From: Prosthecobacter debontii
Lineage (GTDB): Bacteria; Verrucomicrobiota; Verrucomicrobiia; Verrucomicrobiales; Akkermansiaceae
Reading direction: 5' to 3'
DNA: 64,000 nucleotides
Assembly: GCA_945862245.1 (NCBI GenBank)
Contig: CAMAXN010000006.1
Coordinates: 1 to 64,000 of the forward strand
Each line of letters opens with the position of its first letter. Position 1 is the first letter of the stretch. The notes below the pieces were generated by a model that was not told the DNA's origin, did not search any database, and was given only the letters and a program-made list of their open reading frames with translations. The position numbers were made by a program, and so were the translations under genes. Shown one piece after another: positions 1 to 8,410 of this stretch.

Positions 1-776
1 CCGCTGTCGCGCAGATAGATTTTCGGAGCCTTCACCTGGCGCTTGGCGAGGTTCGCGTGCCAGGGCTGCAACTGCCGCACCATCAGCGCATCCGTCAGCA
101 GATCCAGATAGCGGCGCACCGTGGACGGATTCACCCCCAGCGCCCGCGCTGGATCGGCCGCGTTCCACGTCTGGCCATGGAAATGCGCGAGCATCGTCCA
201 GAACCGCAACAACGCCGTCGCCGGCACTCGAACGCCCCATTGCGGAATGTCCCGCTCCAGCAGCGTTTGGATGAAATCCCGCCGCCACGCCACACTGTCC
301 GCCTCGGTGTCCGCCAGGAACGCGTCGGGAAACGCCCCCCGCCGCCACAGCACATCCGCCGCCGCCGCGCCCGTTTCCGAGAGATCGAAGCCGCCGATCT
401 CGATCCGCTCCACCCGCCCCGCCAGGCTTTCCGAACTCTGCCGCAGCAAATCCCCCGAAGCGCTGCCAAGGATCAGGAACCGCGCCGGAGCATCCCGCCT
501 GTCCGCCAACACCCGCAGCACCGGAAAAAGATCCGGGCGGCGCTGCACCTCATCGATCACCACCAGCCCCCGCAACGGCTCCAGCGCCGTCTTCGGTTCA
601 TCCAGCCGCGCCAAGCTCGGAGGATCCTCCAGATCGAAATAATTCGGCGAATCCTCCGCCAAAAACTCCCGCGCCAAGGTCGTCTTCCCCACCTGCCTCG
701 GCCCGGAAAGCACCACCACGGCCTGCCGCTCCAAACCACGGGAAATCCGCTCCCGCCACCGCTCTCGGGTAATCAT
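1..776 (-). CDS. AAA ATPase with DUF4143-like C-terminus (3' end beyond window)
   Basis: I translated this frame by hand because it runs off the left edge. About 258 residues are visible, starting MITRERWRER. A P-loop GPRQVGKTT lies at residues 25-33, a Walker B segment VVIDEVQ at 72-78 and a sensor-like LGSAS at 103-107. A winged-helix-like stretch (NPSTVRRYLDLL) and a DUF4143-type segment (LMVRQLQPW) follow. This is the AAA_14/DUF4143 architecture common in bacteria and archaea; its cellular role is mostly unknown, and it is often found as a solitary accessory gene. An in-frame ATG at 806 is an alternative start, but neither site has a good ribosome binding site. Very GC-rich third positions leave long false open frames on the opposite strand. 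The family call is secure; the function is not. Confidence 0.88.
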   Translation of the reverse strand, partial: MITRERWRERISRGLERQAVVVLSGPRQVGKTTLAREFLAEDSPNYFDLEDPPSLARLDEPKTALEPLRGLVVIDEVQRRPDLFPVLRVLADRRDAPARFLILGSASGDLLRQSSESLAGRVERIEIGGFDLSETGAAAADVLWRRGAFPDAFLADTEADSVAWRRDFIQTLLERDIPQWGVRVPATALLRFWTMLAHFHGQTWNAADPARALGVNPSTVRRYLDLLTDALMVRQLQPWHANLAKRQVKAPKIYLRDS

Positions 777-926
777 CCCTGCTTTTACTATGAAATTCCC
801 GCACATCAAGCGGTATTTTCATGGTAATACGCCCGACCTTTTAAAAACTAGATCACCATGGGCATCGCCACCGCATCGGCCAGCGCCACCGGGGGCTTTG
901 TAAAAAACTAAGCCAAAATCGTACCC

Positions 927-1154
927 ATGCCCACGAAACACCACCTAGCCACCCGCCGCACCGACCACAACCCCAACCACCATCTCTGGAACAACCACGG
1001 AACCTGGTGGATCCGTTTCACGCTCCGCTCCACCGCAGGAGAATCCATACGCCCCGCCTATTCCCTAAAAACCCCCGACCTCGAAGCTGCCCGCCGCAAA
1101 CGCGACCGCATCCTCGCCGACCTCCAAACCAAATCCGGTAACATCGCCGCGTGA
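927..1154 (+). CDS. Stand-alone integrase arm-type DNA-binding fragment
   Basis: A 75-residue basic protein. The central part (HHLWNNHGTWWIRFTL, then YSLKTPDLEAARRKRD) resembles the N-terminal arm-binding domain of tyrosine recombinases, in which a short three-strand sheet is followed by a helix of the type 'SLxTxDxxEARxRRD'. No core-binding or catalytic domain follows: the frame ends at TGA and the next gene is on the other strand. It may be a remnant of an integrated element or one of the small stand-alone proteins of this kind. No Shine-Dalgarno sequence is visible before the ATG. The family assignment is an inference from pattern similarity; function unknown. Confidence 0.5.
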   Translation: MPTKHHLATRRTDHNPNHHLWNNHGTWWIRFTLRSTAGESIRPAYSLKTPDLEAARRKRDRILADLQTKSGNIAA

Positions 1155-1210
1155 CCCATGGCGGCGATCAATGGGGCAGAAATCCAATCCTTGTGGAGCA
1201 TCGGCCGAAA

Positions 1211-1555
1211 TCAGATCGCCCGTTTCTCGCCGCGGTCATTCACGGAGACGAAGGTGACGTGCGTTTGGAAAACGGGAATATGGGGCGCGTTTTTCGCATC
1301 GGAGACGTGGACTTGGTAGGTCACGGAGGTCTTGCCTAACCGCGTCATTTCACAGGCGATGCGGAGGATCGTGCCATCGCTGACGCCGTGGCGGAACTCG
1401 ACCTTGTCCATGGCGATGGTGACAAACTGGCAGTGCGGGAACTCCGCCGAGGCGGCGATCCATGCAGCCTCATCGACCCACGAGAGCAACCGACCACCGA
1501 ACAGCGAGCCGTAATGGTTTAGGTCTCCGGGGAGGACGAGGTGGTGCGTTTCCAA
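1211..1555 (-). CDS. Acyl-CoA thioesterase-like hotdog protein
   Basis: A 114-residue single hotdog domain. The N-terminal block NHYGSLFGGRLLSWVDEAAW is the signature of YciA/BFIT-type acyl-CoA thioesterases, where the Asp of 'WVDEAA' is the usual catalytic or acyl-contact residue. The strand FVTIAMDKVEFRHGV and the later TSVTYQVHV fit the same fold. It would hydrolyse acyl-CoA in the cytoplasm; chain-length preference cannot be read. It is shorter than most family members (about 130-160 aa), ending soon after the last strand. The first usable start is TTG at 1555, directly downstream of an AT-rich leader element shared with two other genes in this window. Confidence 0.82.
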   Translation of the reverse strand: METHHLVLPGDLNHYGSLFGGRLLSWVDEAAWIAASAEFPHCQFVTIAMDKVEFRHGVSDGTILRIACEMTRLGKTSVTYQVHVSDAKNAPHIPVFQTHVTFVSVNDRGEKRAI

Positions 1556-1591
1556 AACTTTAAACTCGAAATTTTAAACCTTAAGGAAGAG
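1554..1591 (-). repeat. AT-rich leader element, copy 1
   Basis: Read on the minus strand it begins CTCTTCCTTAAGG, continues with TTTAAAATTT, and ends in AAAGTTTTGG at the thioesterase TTG start. It aligns with copies before the histone-deacetylase-like gene (9326-9366) and ppk1 (30884-30921). Shared features are a pyrimidine-rich head CTMTTCCTTRA, a TTTAAAATTT core and a GTTTT tail at the start codon. Function unknown; it could be a 5' leader that aids ribosome binding without a Shine-Dalgarno sequence. Confidence 0.55.
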
Positions 1592-1602
1592 GAAATTTTC
1601 GC

Positions 1603-2070
1603 TCACCACTTTTTGCGGCGGCCTTCTTTGAGGATGTTGGCATCGAAGGAGTACTGACCGGCTCCAGTAAGGAGAATGGCGACGACGGGAATGAGGTAGA
1701 GCAGAGGGCCTTCTTTCGGGCCGATGCCGTTAGGTATGAATAGCTGGGCCCCAGCGAGGATGTTGAAGGCAGCGACAATCATAGTGAAGCCGAGGATGAA
1801 AGCGGCGGGACGAGTGGCAAGGCCGAGGATGATCAGCGCAGCACAACCAACTTCCGCACCGATCGTGACACTCAAGCTAACGGGATTGGACATGTATTTC
1901 AGCGGGAAGAAATCGGGGACAGGAAAGCTTTCTTTATTTTTCGCGAAAGTCAGGATTTTCCCGATACCGTGGCCGAATAACATCATCAGGCCAGTGCAGA
2001 TGCGCAGGAACAGGATGCCGAGGGAGGCGGTTGCATCGCGGGTGCCACAATGGAAGAGGAATTTTTTCAT
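1603..2070 (-). CDS. DoxX family membrane protein
   Basis: A 155-residue protein with four hydrophobic segments (about 15-36, 64-84, 87-107 and 122-140). The early motif LRICTGLMMLFGHGIGK matches the DoxX/YphA pattern of small four-helix inner-membrane proteins, where 'R..G..f..HG..K' is conserved. DoxX-like proteins have been linked to redox and thiol stress, but substrates are generally undefined. The C-terminus is basic (KEGRRKKW), placing it in the cytoplasm by the positive-inside rule. It starts 8 bases after the R3H-domain gene, so the two are likely co-transcribed. Confidence 0.88.
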   Translation of the reverse strand: MKKFLFHCGTRDATASLGILFLRICTGLMMLFGHGIGKILTFAKNKESFPVPDFFPLKYMSNPVSLSVTIGAEVGCAALIILGLATRPAAFILGFTMIVAAFNILAGAQLFIPNGIGPKEGPLLYLIPVVAILLTGAGQYSFDANILKEGRRKKW

Positions 2071-2078
2071 GAGCGAAA

Positions 2079-2528
2079 TTATTTAGGTGAAATACTGATG
2101 CGCTTCAAGCGGTCATCACCAGCCGGGGAGGTGGCAATGACGCCGTTGTCCTCAGCAATCACGTTGTAAGCTAGGCGGCGGTAGTAGGCATTGAGCGGGC
2201 GTATGCGGTAAGGCTTACGCTGGGTTTTCACCAGCTCGATGAGTTCACGCACTTCTTTGTGAAACTCATCCTCCTGCATGGAGCGGAAATGCTCACAGTC
2301 TATCTTCACCCTCACCGCATCCGGCATCTGGCGCTTTAGGATGCGGTTGACGAGGTATTGGAAATCGTCGAGGCGGTCGCCGTTGTCACCGACGATCATT
2401 TCCTTTTCGGAGGAAAAGATCTGGAGAGTCGGCCCATCCTCGGTGTCTTGAATCTGGATCTCAGCGGCGAGACCGAGATGTCCGAGCATGGCGTCGAGGA
2501 TTTTTACAGCAACTTCAGCGGCGGTCAT
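2079..2528 (-). CDS. Jag/KhpB-like R3H-domain nucleic-acid-binding protein
   Basis: A 149-residue protein. Residues about 5-70 look like a KH-type fold (VKILDAMLGHLGL, then IVGDNGDRLDDFQYLVNRIL). Residues about 105-145 match R3H (RIRPLNAYYRRLAYNVI). The layout is that of Jag/SpoIIIJ-associated (KhpB) proteins without the extra N-terminal Jag domain. KhpB proteins bind RNA and influence cell division and envelope genes in Gram-positive bacteria. The R3H motif is unusual: the expected Arg-x3-His reads R-R-L-A-Y, so a Tyr replaces His. It is not next to yidC or rnpA here; DoxX follows on the same strand. Confidence 0.85.
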   Translation of the reverse strand: MTAAEVAVKILDAMLGHLGLAAEIQIQDTEDGPTLQIFSSEKEMIVGDNGDRLDDFQYLVNRILKRQMPDAVRVKIDCEHFRSMQEDEFHKEVRELIELVKTQRKPYRIRPLNAYYRRLAYNVIAEDNGVIATSPAGDDRLKRISISPK

Positions 2529-2617
2529 ATATGCTTACTTTAACCAAAAGTGCTGGGGGGGTCAACTTTACAGCGTTTTATGTTGAAGCACGGCCGCTTT
2601 CCCGAAAAAATTCGACT

Positions 2618-3010
2618 ATGAGCAAGCTATCTTTCGGGGAATTTCTCTCGTTCACACCCTTCGATATCGTAAAAGTCCTGCTGACGGCGATCATTATTCT
2701 CTTCGTCAACAAAATCCAGCTTTTCAGCGACAAGCTCTCTGCCTTCCTCATCGCGCTGCCGCTGACTTCCCTATTAGCTATGATCTGGATGTGGCAAAGC
2801 GGCCAGCCTGCCTCAAAAATTGCCGGGCACGCCGAGGGCACCTTCTGGTTTGTGCTTCCCACCTTGCCAATGTTCCTGATCCTGCCCTGGATGCTCCGCC
2901 ACGGCTGGGCTTTCTGGCCCGCCCTCGCCGCGAACTGTGCGCTTACCACAGGCTTTTTCTGGATTACGGTGATTATCCTGCGGAAATTCGGAATTGACCT
3001 GATGGCATAA
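2618..3010 (+). CDS. DUF3147-like small integral membrane protein
   Basis: A 130-residue, very hydrophobic protein with about four membrane helices (roughly 13-29, 39-55, 70-90 and 97-122). The opening DIVKVLLTAIIILFVNKI and the Pro-rich middle helix (LPTLPMFLILPWMLRHG) resemble the DUF3147 family. No catalytic motif is visible. I chose the ATG at 2618 because the longer open frame adds 29 polar residues that do not look like coding sequence. It stands alone between the divergent R3H gene and rpoZ. Function unknown. Confidence 0.68.
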   Translation: MSKLSFGEFLSFTPFDIVKVLLTAIIILFVNKIQLFSDKLSAFLIALPLTSLLAMIWMWQSGQPASKIAGHAEGTFWFVLPTLPMFLILPWMLRHGWAFWPALAANCALTTGFFWITVIILRKFGIDLMA

Positions 3011-3189
3011 TATTAAAAACGCCGGAACAGTCGAGATTTGACTTGCAAAGCTCTCGAAACTCTGTTTACACAACCAGCCCGCCACATCTAAACCAATCCA
3101 TTTTGAGCGAAGAAAGCCCGCCACCCGTCTCGGAAAATATCATCCAGTTCGGGCAAGCGAGACCCACTTCGCAACTTCCCGGCTCCACC

Positions 3190-3396
3190 ATGAAAAGCGA
3201 TCTTGTCGAACAGGCTGCAGAAATTGTCACCGACCCACTGGTTCTTATCAACCTCGTCTCTCAACGCGTCCGCCAGCTTAACAGCGGGCGCTCACCGCTG
3301 ATCCCGACCCGCCCGAGCATGGGCGCGGCCGACATCGCGCTGACCGAGATCATCGAGGGCAAGATCCGGCTGATCGATAAACCGATGTCGATCTGA
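3190..3396 (+). CDS. rpoZ: RNA polymerase omega subunit
   Basis: A 68-residue protein. The block DPLVLINLVSQRVRQLNSGR followed by ADIALTEIIEGKI is the omega core: the first part is the conserved 'NRFxLVxxxxxRARQL' helix in its divergent verrucomicrobial form, and the second is the 'ALxEIxxGKI' helix. Omega binds the C-terminal part of RpoC (beta') and helps assemble the polymerase. The frame is open 49 codons further upstream, but conservation begins at MKSDLVEQA, so the ATG at 3190 is preferred. smpB follows 40 bases later on the same strand and pta after that, suggesting a shared transcript. Confidence 0.9.
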   Translation: MKSDLVEQAAEIVTDPLVLINLVSQRVRQLNSGRSPLIPTRPSMGAADIALTEIIEGKIRLIDKPMSI

Positions 3397-3436
3397 TCAG
3401 CCCCAAAGGGCAGATGAGCCCGCCAGTATCCCGCCC

Positions 3437-3895
3437 ATGAGCGCCGAGATCGCTACAAACCGCAAGGCCGGTCGGGATTTCCATATCCTCGACAAATATG
3501 AGGCAGGTCTTGAGCTAAAAGGAACTGAGGTCAAGTCGATCCGCGCCGGTAAAATCAATGTTTCCGACGCCTTCGCCCGCGTTGAAGGCCATCAGGTTTT
3601 TCTCTACGGCTGTGATATCCAGCCGTGGCAAACCGCTGGCGAGTGGTTCAACCACACCGCGAAACGCCCGCGCCGCCTCCTGCTCAACAAACGCGAAATA
3701 CTCAAGCTGGCATCGGAAACCGCGATCAAGGGATGTACCCTGCCACTGCTGCGTATGTATTGGAAAAACCGCCGGGTAAAGGTTGAGATCGGCGTCGGCA
3801 AGGGCAAAACACACGCAGACCAGCGCCATGATCTCAAAGAAAAGGTTGAGCTGCGTGAAGCCCAGCGTGAAATGTCGCGCTTCAACCAGCGGTAG
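3437..3895 (+). CDS. smpB: SsrA-binding protein SmpB
   Basis: A 152-residue protein matching SmpB along its whole length: NRKAGRDFHILDKYEAGLEL near the start, the GTEVKSIRAGKINV block, NKREILKL in the middle and the basic tail with GKGKTHADQRHDLKEKVELRE. SmpB is an OB-fold protein that binds tmRNA and delivers it to stalled ribosomes for trans-translation; the C-terminal tail mimics part of a tRNA. Length and motif order are normal. No ssrA gene was found beside it. It lies between rpoZ and pta on the same strand. Confidence 0.97.
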   Translation: MSAEIATNRKAGRDFHILDKYEAGLELKGTEVKSIRAGKINVSDAFARVEGHQVFLYGCDIQPWQTAGEWFNHTAKRPRRLLLNKREILKLASETAIKGCTLPLLRMYWKNRRVKVEIGVGKGKTHADQRHDLKEKVELREAQREMSRFNQR

Positions 3896-3964
3896 GCATC
3901 TCGGGGGTTGATTCCGCTCCCGCCACCACACAATATCTCATTTACGCCCGAACCGATTTCCACC

Positions 3965-5032
3965 ATGCCCGATCCTCTCCCTATAGACTCCAACAAGGTA
4001 ACCCAGCATCTGATTGAGCAGCTCCAGCGCCATCCGAAACGGGTAGTTTTCACCGAGGGCGAGGATGTCCGTGTGATCGCTGCCGCGGCGCGGATGGTCG
4101 CGCTGGAAGCAGTTGTGCCGATCCTGCTAGGCGATGTCGCTCGTATCCAAACTTTGGCAGCGCAACATAGCATACCGCTAAACTTCGTGCGCATAATTGA
4201 TCCGAAGAAATCTTCCGACTTGCTGCTTTTCGTGAAGCTCTCGAAAAACATATCTCGCTACCGGGATAACGGTCAGGTGGACTCAGTAGAAACGATCTCT
4301 CGCCCGCATCACTTCGGCGCAATGATGGTGCAATACGGCCACGCCGACGCGATTGTGGGCGGTAACCAAGTAATCCCCGCCACCTACTTCCGCGCGCTGC
4401 TTCGCAACATTAAACCGCAGCCCGGAATCAACCGCATCTTCGGCGTGACGGCGCTCATGGCGCCCCATTTCCCGCTGCTCGGCAAAGACCGCGTGATTTT
4501 TCTCGCTGACACCGGGCTGAACTCCGATCCCGATGTAAACTTGCTCTCCACCATCGCGATCGAGACGGGTAAGCTGGCGCACCATTTCCTAGGGCGCACA
4601 CCGGTCGTCGCGTTGTTGAGCCATTCCACGAAAGGTTCCTCTGGCACGGCGGAGGCGCTCAAAGTCGCCGCCGCCACCGCGTTAGCGAAAGACCGCATCA
4701 CCCGAGAATTTCTGGATATCCACCTCGACGGTGAGCTGCAGGCTGATGTGGCGGTTGATCCCAAAGCCGCGGAAACGAAACTGCCCGACGCCGTGAACCG
4801 CGATATCGCCGATGTGTTGGTATTCCCGAACCTCGACGCCGCCCACATCTCCATGAAACTACTCCAGCATCTTGGCGGTGCGCAGAACTACGGCCAGATC
4901 ATACTCGGGCTTGCCCGCCCCGCCGCGCAGGTGCCCCGCACCGCCAGTGTTGAAACCATCTTTGGCACCGCCGCCGCCGTCGCCGTGGAGGCAATTAAAT
5001 ACCACGAGCTTTTTCCGGACAGCGATTTTTGA
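3965..5032 (+). CDS. pta: Phosphate acetyltransferase (PTA/PTB domain)
   Basis: A 355-residue single-domain phosphotransacetylase that interconverts acetyl-CoA plus phosphate with acetyl phosphate plus CoA. Family blocks are seen in order: RVVFTEGEDVRV near the N-terminus, YGHADAIVGG, then VALLSHSTKGS, and the C-terminal DVLVFPNLDAAHISMKLLQ followed by GQIILGLARPA. It lacks the long N-terminal regulatory domains of E. coli Pta and resembles the short form. I used the ATG at 3965; the open frame extends 19 codons further but that part is Pro-rich and unlikely. No ackA is in the window; acs, at the far end, offers another acetyl-CoA route. Confidence 0.92.
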   Translation: MPDPLPIDSNKVTQHLIEQLQRHPKRVVFTEGEDVRVIAAAARMVALEAVVPILLGDVARIQTLAAQHSIPLNFVRIIDPKKSSDLLLFVKLSKNISRYRDNGQVDSVETISRPHHFGAMMVQYGHADAIVGGNQVIPATYFRALLRNIKPQPGINRIFGVTALMAPHFPLLGKDRVIFLADTGLNSDPDVNLLSTIAIETGKLAHHFLGRTPVVALLSHSTKGSSGTAEALKVAAATALAKDRITREFLDIHLDGELQADVAVDPKAAETKLPDAVNRDIADVLVFPNLDAAHISMKLLQHLGGAQNYGQIILGLARPAAQVPRTASVETIFGTAAAVAVEAIKYHELFPDSDF

Positions 5033-5060
5033 AGCAGAGGTGATCTTTTTGTGGAGGTGA

Positions 5061-5699
5061 TCACACGCGACTGACCACCTTTCCCGCCGCGAAGCGCGCC
5101 TTTGGCTCAGTGGCGTATTTGTCATCCGCGGAGCGATAGCCGAGGACACAGGCGACAGCGGTGGTATATCCGCTGCCGGGGAGTGCGAGGATGGAATCGT
5201 AGTCGGCGGGGGAAATACCTTCGAGCGGGCAGGTGTCGATGCCCATGACTGCGGCGGCGGTCATGAGTTGGCCGAGGGCAATGTAAACCTGGCGAGTATT
5301 CCATGCCTGCTTTTCCGCAGGGGACATGGCGCAGCAGAAAGAGGAAATGATTCCCGAGAAACCAGCCAGCGCTTCGAGCGGCTTGCCCTGCACTTCCGAA
5401 AGGCGCGCGACCCATGAGTCAATGTCGACCTGTTCGAGATCGGTGCGGACAGTGAAGACTACGAGGTGGGAGGCGTCGGTGACTTGGCCTTGGCCCCAGG
5501 AGGCGGCTTTTAGTTTTTCACGGGTCTCCATATTTTGCACCACGAGGAATTTCCAAGGCTGGAGGCCAAATGATGACGGAGTAAGGACGAGTGATTCCTC
5601 GATAACCTCCCATGTTTCTACGGCAATTTTCCGGACCGGATCGAAGGCCTTAGTGGCGTAGCGAAAACGGAGAGCGGCTAGGAGTTCGGATGGCTGCAT
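5061..5699 (-). CDS. Nitroreductase family NAD(P)H-dependent oxidoreductase
   Basis: A 212-residue FMN-dependent nitroreductase-fold protein. The opening LRFRYATKAFDPVRKI is the FMN-phosphate-binding 'RRSxRxFdp' region. SSFGLQPWKFLVV is the conserved loop that follows, and the C-terminal LGYRSADDKYATEPKARF is typical of NfsB/YfkO-like enzymes. It would reduce nitro compounds, quinones or similar substrates in the cytoplasm. An extra ATG at 5705 gives MIM. It starts just downstream of lptD on the same strand (gap of 15 bases), so it may be read from the lptD transcript. It converges with pta. Confidence 0.92.
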   Translation of the reverse strand: MQPSELLAALRFRYATKAFDPVRKIAVETWEVIEESLVLTPSSFGLQPWKFLVVQNMETREKLKAASWGQGQVTDASHLVVFTVRTDLEQVDIDSWVARLSEVQGKPLEALAGFSGIISSFCCAMSPAEKQAWNTRQVYIALGQLMTAAAVMGIDTCPLEGISPADYDSILALPGSGYTTAVACVLGYRSADDKYATEPKARFAAGKVVSRV

Positions 5700-5714
5700 G
5701 ATCATGGTGCATGA

Positions 5715-8186
5715 CTATTCTGCATCAAGCTTGAAAGGCAAGGCAGCGGACGGAAAATCTTTGAGAGATAGGCTGAATATCACGCTGAGTTCGTCTTCGA
5801 AGCGGTTATCGTGGCGGGTGATACCCATACCGGCGACCCAGTTTCCTAAATCTCGGTGAAGGCTGTATTGCTGGACTTCAATAATTCCATCATCCATCTC
5901 GAAGGTGTGGCGCGAACCGATACCCCAGTTTTCCGCTAGTCGGAGATAGGTGCCGAGGTCGATGCGATCGGAATTAATTAGGGTGGGGTGATTGCTCAGA
6001 TGGCGATAGGCAAGAGAAGCTTCCATGTCCTGCCAAGGCATGTAGCGGAGACGCGTGCTATATTCATGGAAGCCTGCGCCGCCGCCGAAAACCGGGAACT
6101 GCGTCTCCAGATCGATGCCGAGCCATGGCAGCGGCTGCCAACGGATGTCGTTGTACAAATTAGACCACTCGAGGTTCCCCTCACTATCTTCGAGATATCT
6201 GTCCATGTAAGTATCCATGAAAAGCCATTCGTGGGACTGCTCGTCGCGGCGTGTAATGAGCTGATTTCGCACGCCTAAACGGAAGAGATTCCAGCTCTCG
6301 ATCTCGTCGATGGCAGTGAAACTCGTGGTCTGCATTGGACGCGGACGCGTGGTGAAGGTGAGGCGGTCGATCTTTGGGTAATCACGGTCGAGCTCGTCCA
6401 CGGCGACGACGGACCAGGCGGTGTAGGGCTGGATCACATGCAGCAGGCTGCGAATACCGGGGAGAGAATCGTTTCCGGATCCATAGTCCTTGGAAAATTT
6501 CACCGCAGCCTCCGCCCCGCTGTGGAGCATCAAGCGTGCGTCCGTTTCCGCAGGTCCTTGGACGGAGGTGTAATGTGTGTAGGCCGCGCCTATATGTGGC
6601 GAGAAGGAAAACCAATCGCCGTGTGTGAACGGCATGGAGAAGCTGTGATTGCTGTGAAAGCGGTTGAAGCCGGTGTCGAGCAACTGGGTGCGGAGCGCAG
6701 GGATGCGGGGATCTCCGGGTGATAGGTTGCGAATATTCTGGACGATAGCGCGCTCGTATCCATTGAGCTGCCTGAGCAGGCTTGACTCCTGTGGATCGCC
6801 GGCAGGAAGGGTAAGTAGGGGATTAATAATATTTCTGCGAATTACATCGCCCGCTTCGACGCCGCGCACGGAAAAGGAAGTCTGACCCTGATGTTGCAGC
6901 GGCGAGCCGAAAAGTGGACGCCGTACTTGGTCGAAAGCGATCTCCGGGCTCTGCGTGTCGGTACGGTAGAAATCGTTGACGCGGAAGCGCCCGAAGAGCG
7001 AGAGCAGCGATTCGTCGTCGCGGCGGTAGAGGCCAAGGGTGTTTTCGGGTGCGGGGTTGACGCGGTAGATGTCGGGAGCAAAATCCTCGAGGTAGTATTG
7101 GTCGGAAAGGAAGGTGAGGTTTGTATCGAACCGCCAGTCCGCATCGCTGGAAAAATCGAGCTCCTTGCGATACTTGAGCTGTATCTGGAAGCGGTTTTCA
7201 TCCACATCAATGCGCGGGACGTCGGTGCGTGAATCCTGTGGGTCGAGATCGTAAAGATAGTAGAGGCTGAGTCCGGAAATTTCTTCCCTGTTCTCTTTGC
7301 GAGTGTCTATTAGGTCGAGCCCGACGGCCGCGCCACGTCTAGCGCGGAGATCTAAGCGCCAGCGGGAAAGCAGCCAAGCATCCTCATTTTCACCGGTGGC
7401 TGGATTGCGCTCGCCGCCGAGCATGATGCCGTAGGTGTTGAGGAGGAAAGGGCCCCAGTTCGTGCGTGTGCCGGGGATGAAATGATATCCAAGCTCGGAG
7501 TCGAGAGGCTGACTGAGGTAAGGCAACCAGAAAAACGGGGTGTCGCCGGCGTAGAGCTTCAAGTTGTTGAAAGTGATCTTTTCACCGGGATACACCGTTG
7601 TCCGGTCGGATCGCACCCAGTAGTTTGGATCCTCCACATCATGCGTGGTGATGCCCGCGTTCTCGCCTACGAAAATCGTCCTATCGCCGTAGGATTTGCC
7701 GATGAATTTCCCAGCTTCCAGCAAGATTGGATCCATTGAAATGCGCAGTCCAGATGCGTCGAGCTTTTGTGTCTCATAGAAGTAAACGGCGCGGTCGCCG
7801 CGCTGTAAAATGTTACCTTGGTAAACGGAGACATTACCCTCGAAGGAGACGGACTTCACTTTGAGATTTAGATTTGCGCGGTTCGCGAAAATCTCCAGCC
7901 CGTTGTCGCCCGTCACCTTCACTGGACCGCCGAAACGAATACCATCCTCAGGGTTACCTTCGATCTTGCCGCCTTGATTATCGATCTTGAGGTTTTCAGG
8001 GAGAGCGGAGCCGATGAGCACACCGCCGAGAGGGATTTCCGGTGCAGGCACCGGCTGAATCAAATCCACCGGCGACGGCACAGCTCCCTCTGGCAAGATC
8101 TGCCCGCCGCCCGGCTCCTGCGCATGAACCGAAAACGCAAACAAAGGTACGACGCACAGTGAGGCAGGAAAGCGGGCGAAAGGCAT
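5715..8186 (-). CDS. lptD: LPS assembly outer-membrane protein LptD
   Basis: About 823 residues with a signal peptide (MPFARFPASLCVVPLFAFSVHAQ). After a Pro/Gly-rich linker comes an OstA/LptA-type N-terminal domain (IRFGGPVKVTGDNGLEIFAN, then NLKVKSVSFEGNVSVYQGN). A long beta-rich C-terminal region follows with many alternating aromatic strands (for example WLPYLSQPLDSELGYHF and the terminal VIFSLSLKDF). That is the LptD layout: a periplasmic jellyroll that receives LPS from LptA, then a 26-strand barrel for insertion in the outer membrane. The ATG at 8186 fits the signal peptide better than the longer frame. With lpxK and lpxA in this window it supports an LPS-bearing cell. Confidence 0.88.
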   Translation of the reverse strand: MPFARFPASLCVVPLFAFSVHAQEPGGGQILPEGAVPSPVDLIQPVPAPEIPLGGVLIGSALPENLKIDNQGGKIEGNPEDGIRFGGPVKVTGDNGLEIFANRANLNLKVKSVSFEGNVSVYQGNILQRGDRAVYFYETQKLDASGLRISMDPILLEAGKFIGKSYGDRTIFVGENAGITTHDVEDPNYWVRSDRTTVYPGEKITFNNLKLYAGDTPFFWLPYLSQPLDSELGYHFIPGTRTNWGPFLLNTYGIMLGGERNPATGENEDAWLLSRWRLDLRARRGAAVGLDLIDTRKENREEISGLSLYYLYDLDPQDSRTDVPRIDVDENRFQIQLKYRKELDFSSDADWRFDTNLTFLSDQYYLEDFAPDIYRVNPAPENTLGLYRRDDESLLSLFGRFRVNDFYRTDTQSPEIAFDQVRRPLFGSPLQHQGQTSFSVRGVEAGDVIRRNIINPLLTLPAGDPQESSLLRQLNGYERAIVQNIRNLSPGDPRIPALRTQLLDTGFNRFHSNHSFSMPFTHGDWFSFSPHIGAAYTHYTSVQGPAETDARLMLHSGAEAAVKFSKDYGSGNDSLPGIRSLLHVIQPYTAWSVVAVDELDRDYPKIDRLTFTTRPRPMQTTSFTAIDEIESWNLFRLGVRNQLITRRDEQSHEWLFMDTYMDRYLEDSEGNLEWSNLYNDIRWQPLPWLGIDLETQFPVFGGGAGFHEYSTRLRYMPWQDMEASLAYRHLSNHPTLINSDRIDLGTYLRLAENWGIGSRHTFEMDDGIIEVQQYSLHRDLGNWVAGMGITRHDNRFEDELSVIFSLSLKDFPSAALPFKLDAE

Positions 8187-8410
8187 CGCCGCAAAGTCAA
8201 CAGGATGCCGATGGGAGAAGTAAAGAAGCAAGACGTGGAGAGGAATACATCGATTCTCAGATCCAAGCGTGATTCATACCTTCAACCTCAGATTTCGGAT
8301 GCTCCACAGCGTACCGGGCGCAAGCGCACGAACCTCTCCCGCGCTTTTCCCATTCCTTTGCGTCCCGCTGACGTGCCACTCCGTCCGGCTCCTTGTGTAT
8401 TGGAGCAATC

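Noticed and set aside
57-827. A 256-codon open frame on the plus strand at the left edge
   Set aside because: It is the reverse phase of the AAA ATPase gene. Its translation is dominated by Arg, Pro, His and Gln, as expected from GC-rich antisense sequence, and shows no domain.
3396-3437. A possible ssrA (tmRNA) gene beside smpB
   Set aside because: The gap is only 40 bases and no tRNA-like half or tag frame was found in the flanks.
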